A stretch of 64,000 bases of DNA from Candidatus Planktophila sp. (GTDB lineage Bacteria > Actinomycetota > Actinomycetes > Nanopelagicales > Nanopelagicaceae): assembly GCA_009694515.1 (NCBI GenBank), contig SHUV01000002.1, positions 38,038 through 102,037 on the forward strand. The letters are read 5' to 3'. A model generated the notes under the pieces. It was not told the DNA's origin and made no database searches. It was given only the letters and a program-made list of their open reading frames with translations. Numbering within the stretch: the first letter of the stretch is position 1; every line of letters begins with the position of its first letter. Below are positions 24,916 through 34,715 of this stretch, piece after piece. Made by a program: the position numbers and the translations under genes.

Positions 24916-26487
24916 ATGAGCCCAGATCTGCACACTACCGCGGGGAAAATTGAAGACCTCCGTGAGCGAATTGATGAAGCCGTTGATGCTGGTTCGACAA
25001 GAGCCCGAGAAAAACAGCATGCCAAAGGCAAAGGAACAGCTCGCGAGCGAATTGAGATGCTCGTTGATGCCAATTCATTTACTGAAATTGATGAGTTCGC
25101 ACGACATCGTGCTAAGAACTTTGGAATGGATAAGAACCGCCCATACGGCGATGGTGTCATTATTGGAACTGCAACCGTTGATGGTCGCCCGATTGCACTC
25201 TACTCGCAAGATTTCACCGTCTTCGGTGGATCACTGGGTGAGGTTCACTCTGAAAAGATTGTGAAGATTGCGGAGTTTGCACTCAAAGCAGGTATTCCAT
25301 TAATTGGAATTAATGATTCCGGTGGCGCGCGAATTCAAGAAGGTGTTGCTTCGCTCAATGGTTACGGAAAGATCTTCCGCCTCAACACTCGCTCATCAGG
25401 AGTGATTCCACAAATATCTCTCATTCTCGGCCCTTGCGCCGGTGGCTCTGCCTATTCACCTGCCCTCACAGATTTCACCGTGATGGTTAAGGAAACTTCG
25501 CATATGTTCATCACCGGACCAGATGTCATCAAGACTGTCACTGGTGAAGATGTCGGAATGGAAGAGCTCGGTGGAGCATTTACTCACAGTACAAAGTCAG
25601 GAAATGCTCACTACATGGCAGATTCTGAAGCCGATGCGATTGATTATGTGAAGGCGCTTCTCTCTTATCTTCCATCAAATAATATGGATGGTTCTCCAGT
25701 TTTACCGCCAACACAGAACCTTGATAAGAACTCATCTGATGTTGCACTCAATACATTGATTCCAGACAGCCCTAATCAGCCATACGATATGAAGTCACTG
25801 ATTTGCGCACTTGTTGATGAAAATGAGTTCCTTGAAGTGCATGCTCTCTATGCGCCAAATATCGTCGTGGGTTTTGCGCGTATTGAAGGTCAATCAATCG
25901 GAGTTATCGCCAACCAGCCTTCACAGCTAGCTGGAACACTCGATATCAATTCTTCTGAAAAAGCAGCACGGTTCCTGCGTTTCTGCGATGCCTTTAATAT
26001 TCCAATTCTTACGCTCGTCGATGTTCCAGGATTCATGCCTGGCACCGAACAAGAGTGGGACGGAATCATTCGCCGTGGCGCAAAACTGCTCTATGCATAC
26101 GCTGAAGCATCAGTTCCACTTGTCACACTCATTACCCGTAAGGCATATGGTGGGGCATTTATTGTGATGGGTTCCAAATACCTTGGCAGTGATATCAACT
26201 TCGCATGGCCATCGGCAGAAATAGCGGTGATGGGCGCACAAGGTGCGGTCAATATCTTGTATCGCAAAGAGTTATCTGAATCTAAGGATCAGAACGCTAA
26301 GCGAGCCGAACTCATTACTGAGTACACCGAGAAGTTTTCCAACCCATACCTGGCAGCAGAACGCGGCACTATCGATAGCGTGATTGAGCCTGAGGATTCA
26401 CGTCAGTACATCACTAAGGCTTTTCGTACCCTAAAGACAAAGCGCGATACCTTGCCAGCTCGTAAGCACGGAAACATTCCGCTCTAG
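24916..26487 (+). CDS. Acyl-CoA carboxylase carboxyltransferase (beta) subunit, AccD5/PccB-like
   Basis: A 523-residue carboxyltransferase with two crotonase-fold domains. Markers are [28 protein letters not shown] and, in the second half, [22 protein letters not shown] and [12 protein letters not shown]. It moves carboxyl from biotin to propionyl- or acetyl-CoA, making methylmalonyl- or malonyl-CoA. ATG 24916 is favoured over ATG 24910 since a TACCTT box ends 6 bases before it. It is followed by accE, maf and the biotin-carrying alpha subunit, the order of M. tuberculosis accD5-accE5-maf-accA3 without sseA. Substrate preference is not decided by the sequence. Confidence 0.9.
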   Translation: MSPDLHTTAGKIEDLRERIDEAVDAGSTRAREKQHAKGKGTARERIEMLVDANSFTEIDEFARHRAKNFGMDKNRPYGDGVIIGTATVDGRPIALYSQDFTVFGGSLGEVHSEKIVKIAEFALKAGIPLIGINDSGGARIQEGVASLNGYGKIFRLNTRSSGVIPQISLILGPCAGGSAYSPALTDFTVMVKETSHMFITGPDVIKTVTGEDVGMEELGGAFTHSTKSGNAHYMADSEADAIDYVKALLSYLPSNNMDGSPVLPPTQNLDKNSSDVALNTLIPDSPNQPYDMKSLICALVDENEFLEVHALYAPNIVVGFARIEGQSIGVIANQPSQLAGTLDINSSEKAARFLRFCDAFNIPILTLVDVPGFMPGTEQEWDGIIRRGAKLLYAYAEASVPLVTLITRKAYGGAFIVMGSKYLGSDINFAWPSAEIAVMGAQGAVNILYRKELSESKDQNAKRAELITEYTEKFSNPYLAAERGTIDSVIEPEDSRQYITKAFRTLKTKRDTLPARKHGNIPL

Positions 26488-26489
26488 CA

Positions 26490-26672
26490 ATGAAATTCTC
26501 TGTCGTATCTGGAAATCCCACTCCAGAGGAACTACTCGCGCTGCAAGCAGTCTTGGCCAACCATAAATCTGTTGATCTCACACCAGTGATTAAGCGAAGT
26601 ATCTTTGGGCGGCCTCAACTACGACAACCTTTACCTCATCACATTGCCTTTGGCCCAAGAAAGATGAATTAA
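26490..26672 (+). CDS. accE: Acyl-CoA carboxylase epsilon subunit
   Basis: A 60-residue protein. SVVSGNPTPEELLALQAVLA is the actinobacterial AccE signature (xGNPTPEELAAL), and the rest is basic with a C-terminal helical part. AccE is a small accessory subunit that strengthens the alpha-beta carboxylase complex in actinobacteria. It starts 3 bases after the accD stop codon begins its spacer (2 bases between genes) and its TAA overlaps the maf ATG (TAATG). Its size and position leave little doubt. Confidence 0.87.
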   Translation: MKFSVVSGNPTPEELLALQAVLANHKSVDLTPVIKRSIFGRPQLRQPLPHHIAFGPRKMN

Positions 26673-27274
26673 TGCCGCGTATTGTTCTTGCTTCCCAATC
26701 AACTTCCCGCCGTAGGCTCTTAGAAGATGCGGGACTTAAGCCAACAATCATCGTGAGCAATGTTGATGAAGAGACTGATTTTTTCAATGCTATGAGCCCA
26801 ACGGATATGGTTATTGCGCTAGCTGTTTCAAAAGCTCATACGGTGCGCGAGATGATTGATTATCCAGCCATCATTATTGGTTGTGATTCAACATTTGATG
26901 TTGATGGAGTCTCATTTGGAAAACCCCGAACAACAGATATTGCCATTGAACGCGCAAAGAAAATTAGTGGGCGCACCGGACTACTTCATACAGGTCACTG
27001 CATTATTGATACTGAGAAAGGTATTGAAATTGTAGATCGCGTCACCACAAAGGTGACATTCACCGATATGACTGAAGAGGAAATCACCGACTATGTTGCA
27101 TCCGGTGAGCCCCTTCACGTTGCCGGCGGATTTACTCTTGATGGCTTCGGTTCTCCATTTATTCCGGTAATTGAAGGCGATTACACCAATGTTGTTGGCA
27201 TATCGATGCCATTTCTTCGCAGCGCGATGAAGCAACTTGGATATTCTTGGCCACAGGTAAAGGAGATGTCATGA
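26672..27274 (+). CDS. maf: Maf-family nucleoside triphosphate pyrophosphatase
   Basis: A 200-residue protein. It begins [20 protein letters not shown] (the Maf S-x-S-x-R-R-x-L-L motif) and has [18 protein letters not shown] and [13 protein letters not shown]. Maf enzymes hydrolyse non-canonical or pyrimidine nucleoside triphosphates such as dTTP, UTP or modified forms, limiting misincorporation. It sits in the carboxylase operon, as in other actinobacteria, with 1-base overlap at its start and an ATGA overlap with accA at its end. The specific substrate subclass was not determined. Confidence 0.9.
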   Translation: MPRIVLASQSTSRRRLLEDAGLKPTIIVSNVDEETDFFNAMSPTDMVIALAVSKAHTVREMIDYPAIIIGCDSTFDVDGVSFGKPRTTDIAIERAKKISGRTGLLHTGHCIIDTEKGIEIVDRVTTKVTFTDMTEEEITDYVASGEPLHVAGGFTLDGFGSPFIPVIEGDYTNVVGISMPFLRSAMKQLGYSWPQVKEMS

Positions 27275-28989
27275 AGCGCGTTCTGATTGCAAACCGAGGC
27301 GAAATCGCCTTACGCGTTATTCGAGCCTGCAAAGACCACGACCTTGAAAGTGTGGCCATGTACTCAGAAGAAGATCGCGATGCGCTGCATGCACAGAGCG
27401 CCGACTTTGCTTACTCACTTAATGGAACACTTGCCAAAGATACTTACCTGAATATTCCAAAGATCATCGCACTTGCCAAAGAATCAAAGGCTGATGCAGT
27501 ACATCCTGGCTATGGATTCCTTTCTGAAAATGCTGCCTTTGCACAAGCAGTCCTTGATGCAGGTCTCATCTGGATTGGACCTCCCCCGGCGGCAATTAGC
27601 GCGCTCGGCGATAAAGTTTCAGCTCGTCGCATTGCTGCAGCAGCTGGCGCGCCACTTGTTGCCGGTACAAAAGATCCAGTTACTGGTCATGAGCAAGTAT
27701 TGGCATTCGCGAAAGAACATGGGCTTCCGGTTGCCATTAAGGCTGCATTTGGCGGCGGCGGTCGCGGCCTCAAGGTTGCTCGCACTATGGAGGAAATCCC
27801 GGAGCTCTACGACTCTGCAGTGCGGGAAGCGATTGCAGGCTTTGGGCGCGGTGAGTGCTTTGTAGAACGCTACTTAGATAAGCCACGCCACGTTGAAACT
27901 CAAGTTCTTGTCGATAAGCATGGTCACGCTGTTGTTGTCTCAACTCGAGACTGTTCATTACAACGCCGACATCAAAAACTTGTGGAAGAAGCGCCGGCGC
28001 CATTTCTGACAGAAGCCCAGAATGCAGAGCTCTATCGCTCAAGTAAGGCAATTATGAAAGAGGCAGGCTATATCGGTGCTGGCACATGCGAATTCCTTGT
28101 TGGACAAGATGGAACAATTTCATTCTTAGAAGTAAATACTCGTTTGCAGGTGGAACATCCTGTCTCTGAAGAAGTCACCGGCATTGACTTAGTGCGTGAA
28201 CAGTTCCGAATCGCAATGGGTGAAAGTTTAGGATTCGATGATCCATTAGTACGTGGGCACTCAATTGAATTCCGTATTAATGGGGAAGATCCGGGGCGTT
28301 CATTCTTGCCAGCTCCTGGTCGCATTACTGCGTGGAGTATCCCCACCGGTCCTGGCGTTCGCGTTGATGCAGGTTTTCGTAACGGTGATGTGATTGGTGG
28401 AAACTTCGATTCACTTCTTGCCAAACTCATTGTTACCGGTGCAACTCGTGAACAAGCCATTGAACGTGCTCGGCGCGCTCTTGCCGAGTTTGTAGTTGGT
28501 GGACTGGCAACGGCGCTACCGTTTCACCGCGCAATTCTTGAAGACCCTGCATACACAGAAGATTTCAAGATCTATACCAGTTACATTGAAAATGAATTTA
28601 TCAACGAGATTCCAGCATTTAAATCTGTTTCTTTAGATATTCAGACGAAGGTTGCTGCTGAGAAATTAGTTGCTGAAGTTAATGGAAAGCGGTTTGAGAT
28701 TCTGGTCCACACACCAGAACCAGTCGTCAAGCGCCACCGCGCAAAGCAATCTTCCGTTACTGGCGCAGCTGGAACCGGACTTGCATCCCCGATGCAGGGA
28801 ACGGTGGTAAAGATTGCCGTGAAAGAAGGACAGAGCGTTGAAGCGGGTGACCTTGTTATTGTGCTTGAAGCCATGAAGATGGAGCAGCCATTAACTGCCC
28901 ATACCAGCGGTGTGATTAAGAATTTAAAAGCTGTTATTGGTGAGACTGTGGCTAGCGGAACAGTTCTCTGTGACATTATTCAGGCATGA
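27271..28989 (+). CDS. Acyl-CoA carboxylase alpha subunit (biotin carboxylase + BCCP)
   Basis: A 572-residue fusion. The biotin carboxylase part has [41 protein letters not shown] and [18 protein letters not shown]. The C-terminal ~75 residues are a biotinyl carrier with [11 protein letters not shown], whose Lys would be biotinylated by BirA. It carboxylates biotin using ATP and bicarbonate for the AccD subunit, as in AccA3/PccA. ATG 27271 overlaps the maf stop (ATGA) and is preferred to the in-frame ATG 24 bases upstream. Its end overlaps the PNP gene (ATGA), so the operon runs into nucleoside metabolism. Confidence 0.93.
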   Translation: MKRVLIANRGEIALRVIRACKDHDLESVAMYSEEDRDALHAQSADFAYSLNGTLAKDTYLNIPKIIALAKESKADAVHPGYGFLSENAAFAQAVLDAGLIWIGPPPAAISALGDKVSARRIAAAAGAPLVAGTKDPVTGHEQVLAFAKEHGLPVAIKAAFGGGGRGLKVARTMEEIPELYDSAVREAIAGFGRGECFVERYLDKPRHVETQVLVDKHGHAVVVSTRDCSLQRRHQKLVEEAPAPFLTEAQNAELYRSSKAIMKEAGYIGAGTCEFLVGQDGTISFLEVNTRLQVEHPVSEEVTGIDLVREQFRIAMGESLGFDDPLVRGHSIEFRINGEDPGRSFLPAPGRITAWSIPTGPGVRVDAGFRNGDVIGGNFDSLLAKLIVTGATREQAIERARRALAEFVVGGLATALPFHRAILEDPAYTEDFKIYTSYIENEFINEIPAFKSVSLDIQTKVAAEKLVAEVNGKRFEILVHTPEPVVKRHRAKQSSVTGAAGTGLASPMQGTVVKIAVKEGQSVEAGDLVIVLEAMKMEQPLTAHTSGVIKNLKAVIGETVASGTVLCDIIQA

Positions 28990-29816
28990 CCTCAACCGAA
29001 CTTCTCTACTTTGATCCTCTCGCTGCAGCTACCCAGGCAGCGAAGGAAATTGCCCAGCTCACGGGTGTGGCATCACACGATGTTGCACTGGTGATGGGTT
29101 CGGGGTGGGTGGGCGCAGCTGATGCACTTGGCGCTCCTGCTTTTGAATGTAACGCAGATGAACTCACTGGATTCTTAGCTCCAGCAGTAGAAGGTCACTC
29201 CGGAAAAGTTCGCTCATATGAAATCAGCGAAAATGGCAAGACGATACGAGCGCTAGTTTTTCTTGGTCGTACACACTTATATGAAGGCAAGGGCATGGAG
29301 CCTGTTGTGCATGGCGTACGCACCGCAGTGAAAGCTGGCTGCAAGGTTGTCATTCTGACAAATGCTTGCGGTGGAATAAATACCTCCTACAAGGTTGGCC
29401 AACCAGTCATTATTCGCGACCATATTTCACTCACTGCGGCCTCACCACTTTCAGGTGCAACATTTATTGATCTCACAAATCTTTATAGCAAGCGAATTCG
29501 CGAGATTGTGAAGAAGGAAGATTCATCTCTGGCCGAAGGTGTCTATGTCCACTGGCGCGGGCCAACCTATGAAACTCCGGCAGAAATTCTCATGATGCGC
29601 ACCATGGGTGCAGATTTAGTAGGTATGTCTACAGTTCCGGAAGCAATTGCAGCTCACGCTCTCGGTGCTGAAGTCCTGGGCATTTCCTTGGTAACAAATG
29701 CGGCAGCTGGTGTGACTGGCGAGAAGTTAAACCATGAGGAAGTTATTGCCGCAGGTAAAGCTGCTGCTAGTCGCATGGGATCACTTCTTAAAACCACAAT
29801 TCCAAAGCTCGTATAA
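28986..29816 (+). CDS. Purine nucleoside phosphorylase (family 2, trimeric)
   Basis: A 276-residue protein. [14 protein letters not shown] binds phosphate, [20 protein letters not shown] and LTNACGGIN follow, and VTNAAAG lies near the end. It belongs to the trimeric PNP/MTAP family and splits inosine, guanosine or their deoxy forms to base and (deoxy)ribose-1-phosphate. The start overlaps the accA stop. The next gene is a PGM-family mutase, the same pairing as deoD-pmmB in M. tuberculosis (Rv3307-Rv3308, from memory). Substrate specificity within the family is uncertain. Confidence 0.9.
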   Translation: MTSTELLYFDPLAAATQAAKEIAQLTGVASHDVALVMGSGWVGAADALGAPAFECNADELTGFLAPAVEGHSGKVRSYEISENGKTIRALVFLGRTHLYEGKGMEPVVHGVRTAVKAGCKVVILTNACGGINTSYKVGQPVIIRDHISLTAASPLSGATFIDLTNLYSKRIREIVKKEDSSLAEGVYVHWRGPTYETPAEILMMRTMGADLVGMSTVPEAIAAHALGAEVLGISLVTNAAAGVTGEKLNHEEVIAAGKAAASRMGSLLKTTIPKLV

Positions 29817-29823
29817 GGAAAGT

Positions 29824-29829
29824 TACTCT
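29824..29829 (+). promoter_or_regulatory. PGM-family mutase gene -10 box, leaderless layout
   Basis: TACTCT ends 6 bases before the ATG at 29836, just after the PNP stop. It could give the deo genes a transcript separate from the carboxylase operon. Confidence 0.38.
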
Positions 29830-29835
29830 CTTCTT

Positions 29836-31452
29836 ATGGATGCATCACTTAAGGCAGAAGTAGAGGCATGGATAGCCGATGACCCAGATCCACAGACAGC
29901 CGGCGAACTACAGAAAGCCTTAGAAGCCGGTGATGAAGAAACTCTGAAGAAGTACTTCAATGGATTTCTCCAATTTGGCACGGCAGGTTTACGTGGGCCA
30001 GTAGGACCCGGTCCTTCATCTATGAACCGCGCCGTAGTCGGCCGCACAGCAGCAGGTATCGCTGCTTATATGAAATCCCATGGAATGAAATCAGTTGTTA
30101 TCGGTCAAGATGCACGTCATGGATCGGCTGAATTTACCCAGGAGAGCGCATCAATCATGAGCGGTGCCGGCATGGATGTCTACGTTCTACCTCGCCCACT
30201 TCCCACGCCAGTACTGGCATTTGCTACGCAGTATTTGAAGTGCGACATCGGAATTATGGTTACTGCAAGCCATAATCCAAGACAAGATAACGGTTACAAG
30301 GTTTATGTAGGACCGAGCGCCGATGGAATTAATTACGCCTGCTCGCAAATTATCAGCCCCACCGATCAGTTGATTGCCGAAGAAATCACTTTAGTGAAAT
30401 CTTTGAAATCACAGCCCCGTGGCAAAGAATGGAAAATCGTAGGTGAAGATGTCATCACCGAATACGTAAGGCGCACTGCGCTCTTAGCTCCTCGTCCCGG
30501 TGATCTCAAGATTGTCTATACCGCGATGCATGGCGTTGGAACCGAGACTGTGCAACGAGTCTTTAACCATGCAGGTTTTGCCACTTTGATTCTAGTTGAT
30601 GAGCAATGCACACCAGATCCAGATTTTCCAACGGTTACTTTCCCAAACCCGGAAGAGCCTGGCGCAATTGATTTAGCACTGAAAAAAGCGCGCGATTTTT
30701 GTGCAGAACTTGTAATTGCTAATGATCCAGATGCTGATCGATGTGCGGTGGCAATTAGAGATCCTAAAGTCGGCTGGCGAATGCTGCGCGGAGATGAACT
30801 TGGAATCATCTTCGGTGAATGGATTGCCCGCACCAAAACAACTGGAGTATTTGGTACTTCCATTGTTTCTTCCTCAGCACTCGGCAAGATCAGTGCGCAC
30901 TATGGAATCGAATATAAAGAAGTGCTCACAGGCTTTAAGTGGTTGGCAAAGATTGAGGACCTATCCTTTGGATATGAAGAGGCAATTGGTTACGCTGTTG
31001 ACTCCGAGAATGTCAATGATAAAGATGGAATATCGGCAGCAATCTTCTTGGCCCAGATCGCCACGGATTTAAAGCGCGACGGACTAACTCTCTCTGACCT
31101 GCTCAACGAAGTTTGGGCTAGACATGGTTTCCATGGCACTGAGCAGATTTCAATTCGCGTCTCTGATCTCTCGGTAATTACTCATCTACTCGCACGGCTA
31201 CGCCAGAACCCACCAAAAGAGATTGCCGAGCGTAGCGTTGAAGCCATCGATGACTTGGCTGCTCCTACAAACGGTTTACCGCCAACAGATGGGTTGCGAA
31301 TCTGGCTTGCTGGAGGAATTCGAGTCATTGTGCGTCCCTCAGGTACAGAGGCAAAAATCAAGTGCTACATCGAAGTCGTGACATTGACGTCAGATGAGTC
31401 ACAGAAAATACTCGACGAGATTCGCCAACCTCTGAAAGAATTCCTTTCATGA
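29836..31452 (+). CDS. Phosphosugar mutase (PMM/PGM family), probable phosphopentomutase
   Basis: A 538-residue alpha-D-phosphohexomutase. The phosphoserine loop is VTASHNPRQDNGYK, the metal loop DPDADRCAV, the sugar loop GYEEAIGYAVD and the phosphate loop RPSGTEAKIK. ATG 29836 is chosen over the longer frame that overlaps PNP; a TACTCT box precedes it by 6 bases. The gene stands between PNP and deoC and no deoB is in the window, so I infer that it interconverts (deoxy)ribose-1- and 5-phosphate. By sequence alone it could equally be a phosphoglucomutase or phosphomannomutase. Confidence 0.88.
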   Translation: MDASLKAEVEAWIADDPDPQTAGELQKALEAGDEETLKKYFNGFLQFGTAGLRGPVGPGPSSMNRAVVGRTAAGIAAYMKSHGMKSVVIGQDARHGSAEFTQESASIMSGAGMDVYVLPRPLPTPVLAFATQYLKCDIGIMVTASHNPRQDNGYKVYVGPSADGINYACSQIISPTDQLIAEEITLVKSLKSQPRGKEWKIVGEDVITEYVRRTALLAPRPGDLKIVYTAMHGVGTETVQRVFNHAGFATLILVDEQCTPDPDFPTVTFPNPEEPGAIDLALKKARDFCAELVIANDPDADRCAVAIRDPKVGWRMLRGDELGIIFGEWIARTKTTGVFGTSIVSSSALGKISAHYGIEYKEVLTGFKWLAKIEDLSFGYEEAIGYAVDSENVNDKDGISAAIFLAQIATDLKRDGLTLSDLLNEVWARHGFHGTEQISIRVSDLSVITHLLARLRQNPPKEIAERSVEAIDDLAAPTNGLPPTDGLRIWLAGGIRVIVRPSGTEAKIKCYIEVVTLTSDESQKILDEIRQPLKEFLS

Positions 31453-32396
31453 GTTTCTATGGCCTAGTTGATGGATCTGAGAAATCTCTTCTTAAATTCT
31501 TAGAACAACTATCTGGTGTTGATCAAGTGGGTGCAGATTCTCGAGCTGCAATGCTGGCAACTCGTAGTATTAAGACAACGAGTAAGAAATGGGCAATAGA
31601 TACCGCAATATCCATGGTTGACCTAACAACTCTCGAAGGTGCAGATACACCTGGGAAAGTTCGCGCCTTGTGTTCAAAGGCAGTCAGGCCTGATCCCATT
31701 GATCCAACAGTTCCTAGCGTAGGCGCAATCTGTGTCTATAACGATATGGTTGAAATTGCTCGCACACATTTAGATGCAATTGGTGGCGAACATGTTCCAG
31801 TTGCCGCTGTCTCCACTGCATTTCCATCTGGCCGAGCCTCCATGGAAGTGAAGATTCAAGATACTCAAGATGCAATCAATGCGGGGGCAGCTGAAATTGA
31901 TATGGTGATTGACCGTGGAGCATTCTTGGCAGGTAAGTATGGAATGGTCTTTGATGAGATTGTAAAGATTCGAGAGATTTGTGGCGAGAAGGCCCATCTT
32001 AAAGTCATCTTTGAAACTGGCGAACTTGTCACCTATGACAATGTTCGAAAGGCTTCCTACCTTGCAATGCTTGCAGGAGCTGACTTCATCAAGACTTCCA
32101 CAGGAAAGGTGGCTCCCGCTGCTACCCCGCCAGTTGTGCTTGTGATGCTCGAAGCTGTGCGTGATTTTTACACGATCACACAACGAAAAATTGGAGTCAA
32201 GCCTGCCGGCGGAATTCGAACTACGAAGGATGCAATTAAGCAATTGGTTCTGGTAAATGAGACTGCAGGACCTGACTGGTTAACTCCGCAGCTATTCCGA
32301 ATCGGGGCAAGCGCGCTTCTCAATGATTTACTGATGCAACGCATGAAAATGTCAGATGGCTACTACGCTAGCCCTAACTACGTATCGATTGACTAG
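31449..32396 (+). CDS. deoC: Deoxyribose-phosphate aldolase
   Basis: A 315-residue class I aldolase, longer than the 220-260 residues of many DeoC because of an N-terminal extension of ~50 residues. The Schiff-base Lys is in ADFIKTSTGK and the proton-relay Lys in GVKPAGGIRT; AVSTAFPSGRAS and EIDMVIDRGAFL are also typical. It cleaves deoxyribose-5-phosphate to glyceraldehyde-3-phosphate and acetaldehyde. ATG overlaps the mutase stop (ATGA). Two aldehyde dehydrogenase-like genes follow and presumably dispose of acetaldehyde. Confidence 0.94.
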   Translation: MSFYGLVDGSEKSLLKFLEQLSGVDQVGADSRAAMLATRSIKTTSKKWAIDTAISMVDLTTLEGADTPGKVRALCSKAVRPDPIDPTVPSVGAICVYNDMVEIARTHLDAIGGEHVPVAAVSTAFPSGRASMEVKIQDTQDAINAGAAEIDMVIDRGAFLAGKYGMVFDEIVKIREICGEKAHLKVIFETGELVTYDNVRKASYLAMLAGADFIKTSTGKVAPAATPPVVLVMLEAVRDFYTITQRKIGVKPAGGIRTTKDAIKQLVLVNETAGPDWLTPQLFRIGASALLNDLLMQRMKMSDGYYASPNYVSID

Positions 32397-32409
32397 GAAT
32401 GGGCGCAAG

Positions 32410-33858
32410 ATGACCTTCGAGTATGCACCGGCGCCGGAATCTAGGGCGATTGTCTCAATTAAGCCTAAGTATGGTCACTTCATCAACGGCTCTTTTGTTG
32501 CCGGAAAGAAGCACTTCCCAACCATCAATCCTGCGACCGAAGAGGTATTGAGCCTTATTTCTCTGGGTGGTGTGTCAGATGTTGATAAGGCGGTTGCAGC
32601 AGCGCAAAAGGCTTATACAAAGAGCTGGTCAAAGCTTTCAGGTAAAGAACGTGGAAAATATCTATATCGAATTGCTCGAATTCTGCAAGAACGTGCACGC
32701 GAGTTTGCCGTCCTTGAGACTCTCGATAATGGAAAGCCAATCCGCGAAACTCGCGATATCGATATTCCACTCGTTGCCGCACACTTTTTCTATCATGCAG
32801 GGTGGGCTGACAAATTAGATTACGCAGGTCTTGGCCACTCCCCTAAAGCCTATGGCGTTGCCGGACAGATCATTCCTTGGAATTTCCCACTCTTAATGCT
32901 GGCTTGGAAAGTTGCACCAGCACTTGCAACCGGTAATACCGTAGTTCTCAAGCCAGCAGAGACAACCTCGCTGACTGCTCTTCTTTTTGCCGAAGTCTGT
33001 CAGCAAGCGCAATTACCAGATGGAGTAGTCAATATTGTTACCGGCGATGGCTCTACTGGCGCAGCGATAGTGAACCATCCAGGAATACATAAGATTGCAT
33101 TTACCGGATCTACTGAAGTGGGAAAGAAGATTGCTCGCGCTATTGCAGCCACTGATAAGAAGGCGACCCTGGAATTAGGTGGAAAGGGTGCCAATATTGT
33201 CTTTGATGACGCCCCAGTAGATGAAGCAGTCGAAGGAATCGTCAATGGAATCTTCTTTAATCAAGGACATGTCTGCTGCGCGGGATCAAGGCTAATTCTG
33301 CAAGAGAGTATCGCTGAGGAAGTAATTGAAAAGCTCAAGGTCAGAATGTCCAAAATTAGAGTTGGAGATCCTCTCGATAAAAATACTGATCTCGGTGCCA
33401 TAAACTCGAAGGAGCAGTTGGTAAAGATTAAAGAGCTCTCAGCAATCGGAGATGCCGAAGGAGCGCAACGTTGGAGCCCACAGTGCAATCTGCCTGATAA
33501 AGGTTTCTGGTTTGCTCCGACAATCTTTACGGGTGTCACTCAGGCTAACCGAATCGCACAGGAAGAAATCTTCGGCCCAGTTCTCTCGGTGCTAACTTTT
33601 AGAACTCCCCAAGAAGCTATCGACAAGGCAAATAACACTCCCTTTGGATTATCGGCCGGTATATGGAGCGAGAAAGGCTCACGAATTTTCTGGGCTAGCC
33701 AACACCTCAAAGCTGGAGTTATCTGGGCAAATACCTTTAATAAATTTGATCCAGCATCGCCATTCGGAGGATATAAAGAATCTGGATGGGGTCGCGAGGG
33801 TGGCAAGCATGGCCTTGCTGCATATTTAAAAAATGGCAAAGAGACTGGGGCGAAGTAA
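32410..33858 (+). CDS. Aldehyde dehydrogenase, catalytic
   Basis: A 482-residue ALDH. The NAD-binding region has IIPWNFPLLMLAWKVAPAL and FTGSTEVGKKI, the general-base Glu lies in LELGGKGANIVF, and the nucleophile Cys in FFNQGHVCCAGSRL. EEIFGPVLSV and PFGGYKESGWGRE close the fold. It oxidises an aldehyde to the acid with NAD(P)+. Placement after deoC suggests acetaldehyde. Start ATG 32410 lies 13 bases after the deoC stop; the longer frame overlaps deoC. The next gene begins right at its stop and is a catalytically dead ALDH-like protein, so this may be the catalytic half of a split ALDH16. Confidence 0.92.
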   Translation: MTFEYAPAPESRAIVSIKPKYGHFINGSFVAGKKHFPTINPATEEVLSLISLGGVSDVDKAVAAAQKAYTKSWSKLSGKERGKYLYRIARILQERAREFAVLETLDNGKPIRETRDIDIPLVAAHFFYHAGWADKLDYAGLGHSPKAYGVAGQIIPWNFPLLMLAWKVAPALATGNTVVLKPAETTSLTALLFAEVCQQAQLPDGVVNIVTGDGSTGAAIVNHPGIHKIAFTGSTEVGKKIARAIAATDKKATLELGGKGANIVFDDAPVDEAVEGIVNGIFFNQGHVCCAGSRLILQESIAEEVIEKLKVRMSKIRVGDPLDKNTDLGAINSKEQLVKIKELSAIGDAEGAQRWSPQCNLPDKGFWFAPTIFTGVTQANRIAQEEIFGPVLSVLTFRTPQEAIDKANNTPFGLSAGIWSEKGSRIFWASQHLKAGVIWANTFNKFDPASPFGGYKESGWGREGGKHGLAAYLKNGKETGAK

Positions 33859-34710
33859 ATGACTACTAAGAAGCAGCCTCGTGTTGATGTGAAGAAGACT
33901 TACAAACTCTTCATCAATGGTGCATTTGCCCGTAGTGAATCTGGTCGGGTATTTGAAGTAACCGCAAAGAATGGGGATTTCATTGCCAACCCCGCACTGG
34001 CATCACGTAAAGATCTACGTGATGCAGTCACAGCGGCGCGCGCTGCGCAATCAGGGTGGGCAAAAGCCACTGCATACAATCGTGGTCAAATTCTCTATCG
34101 CATCGCTGAAATGCTTGAGGGTAGAGCAGAGCAATTTGAATCTGAAATTGCACTTACTTCGCAGATAACCGCGGCTAAGGCCAAGGCACAAGTAACAGAT
34201 GCTATTGATCGTTGGGTTTGGTATGCCGGCTGGAGTGACAAACTTCAAGCAGTCAGTGGAGCCACAAATCCAGTCTCTGGTCCATTCTTCAATTTCTCAA
34301 TCTCTGAGCCGCAAGGCGTGATTGCCATCGCATCTGATGTGAGTTTTATCGATTTCATCGATGCTATCGCCGCCGCCGTAGTATCAGGTAATACAACTGT
34401 TGTTCTCGTTCCTGGTTCACTTGCAGTACCAGCCATGACTTTCGCCGAGGTGTTGGCAACAAGTGACTTACCGGCTGGTGTCATTAATATCCTGACTGGA
34501 TCACTCGATGAACTTGCCCCCTGGGCTGCATCTCATATGGATATTGATGGTTTTGATATCTCTGGCATTAACAAGAAAAAACACGGAGAACTCAAAGTAG
34601 CTGGAGCTGAAAACTTAAAGCGGATTCATGCATTTAGTACTGGTCAAAGCCCGACAAGAATTCTTGCATTTATGGAATCTAAAACTGTCTGGCACTCGGT
34701 CGGGGTGTAG
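33859..34710 (+). CDS. Truncated ALDH-like protein lacking the catalytic domain
   Basis: A 283-residue protein homologous only to the NAD-binding part of ALDH: LFINGAFARSESGRVFEV, YRIAEMLEGRA, VWYAGWSDKLQ and FNFSISEPQGVIAIASD align with the upstream ALDH. It has no Cys at all, no LELGGK general base and no Cys loop, so it cannot be an aldehyde dehydrogenase. It ends RILAFMESKTVWHSVG. The gene follows the catalytic ALDH without any spacer. It is a clean open frame, not a frameshifted remnant. The most likely role is a structural or scaffold subunit equivalent to the C-terminal pseudo-ALDH half of ALDH16. Confidence 0.85.
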   Translation: MTTKKQPRVDVKKTYKLFINGAFARSESGRVFEVTAKNGDFIANPALASRKDLRDAVTAARAAQSGWAKATAYNRGQILYRIAEMLEGRAEQFESEIALTSQITAAKAKAQVTDAIDRWVWYAGWSDKLQAVSGATNPVSGPFFNFSISEPQGVIAIASDVSFIDFIDAIAAAVVSGNTTVVLVPGSLAVPAMTFAEVLATSDLPAGVINILTGSLDELAPWAASHMDIDGFDISGINKKKHGELKVAGAENLKRIHAFSTGQSPTRILAFMESKTVWHSVGV

Positions 34711-34715
34711 CGAAC

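Noticed and set aside
31770..32243. A 157-codon minus-strand frame inside deoC
   Set aside because: It covers the aldolase active-site region, is Cys/His/Ser-rich without domain pattern, and no promoter is visible.
33859..34710. Pseudogene call for the short ALDH-like protein
   Set aside because: The frame is intact, begins right after the upstream stop and ends in a conserved-looking tail; the missing part is a whole domain, not a frameshift.
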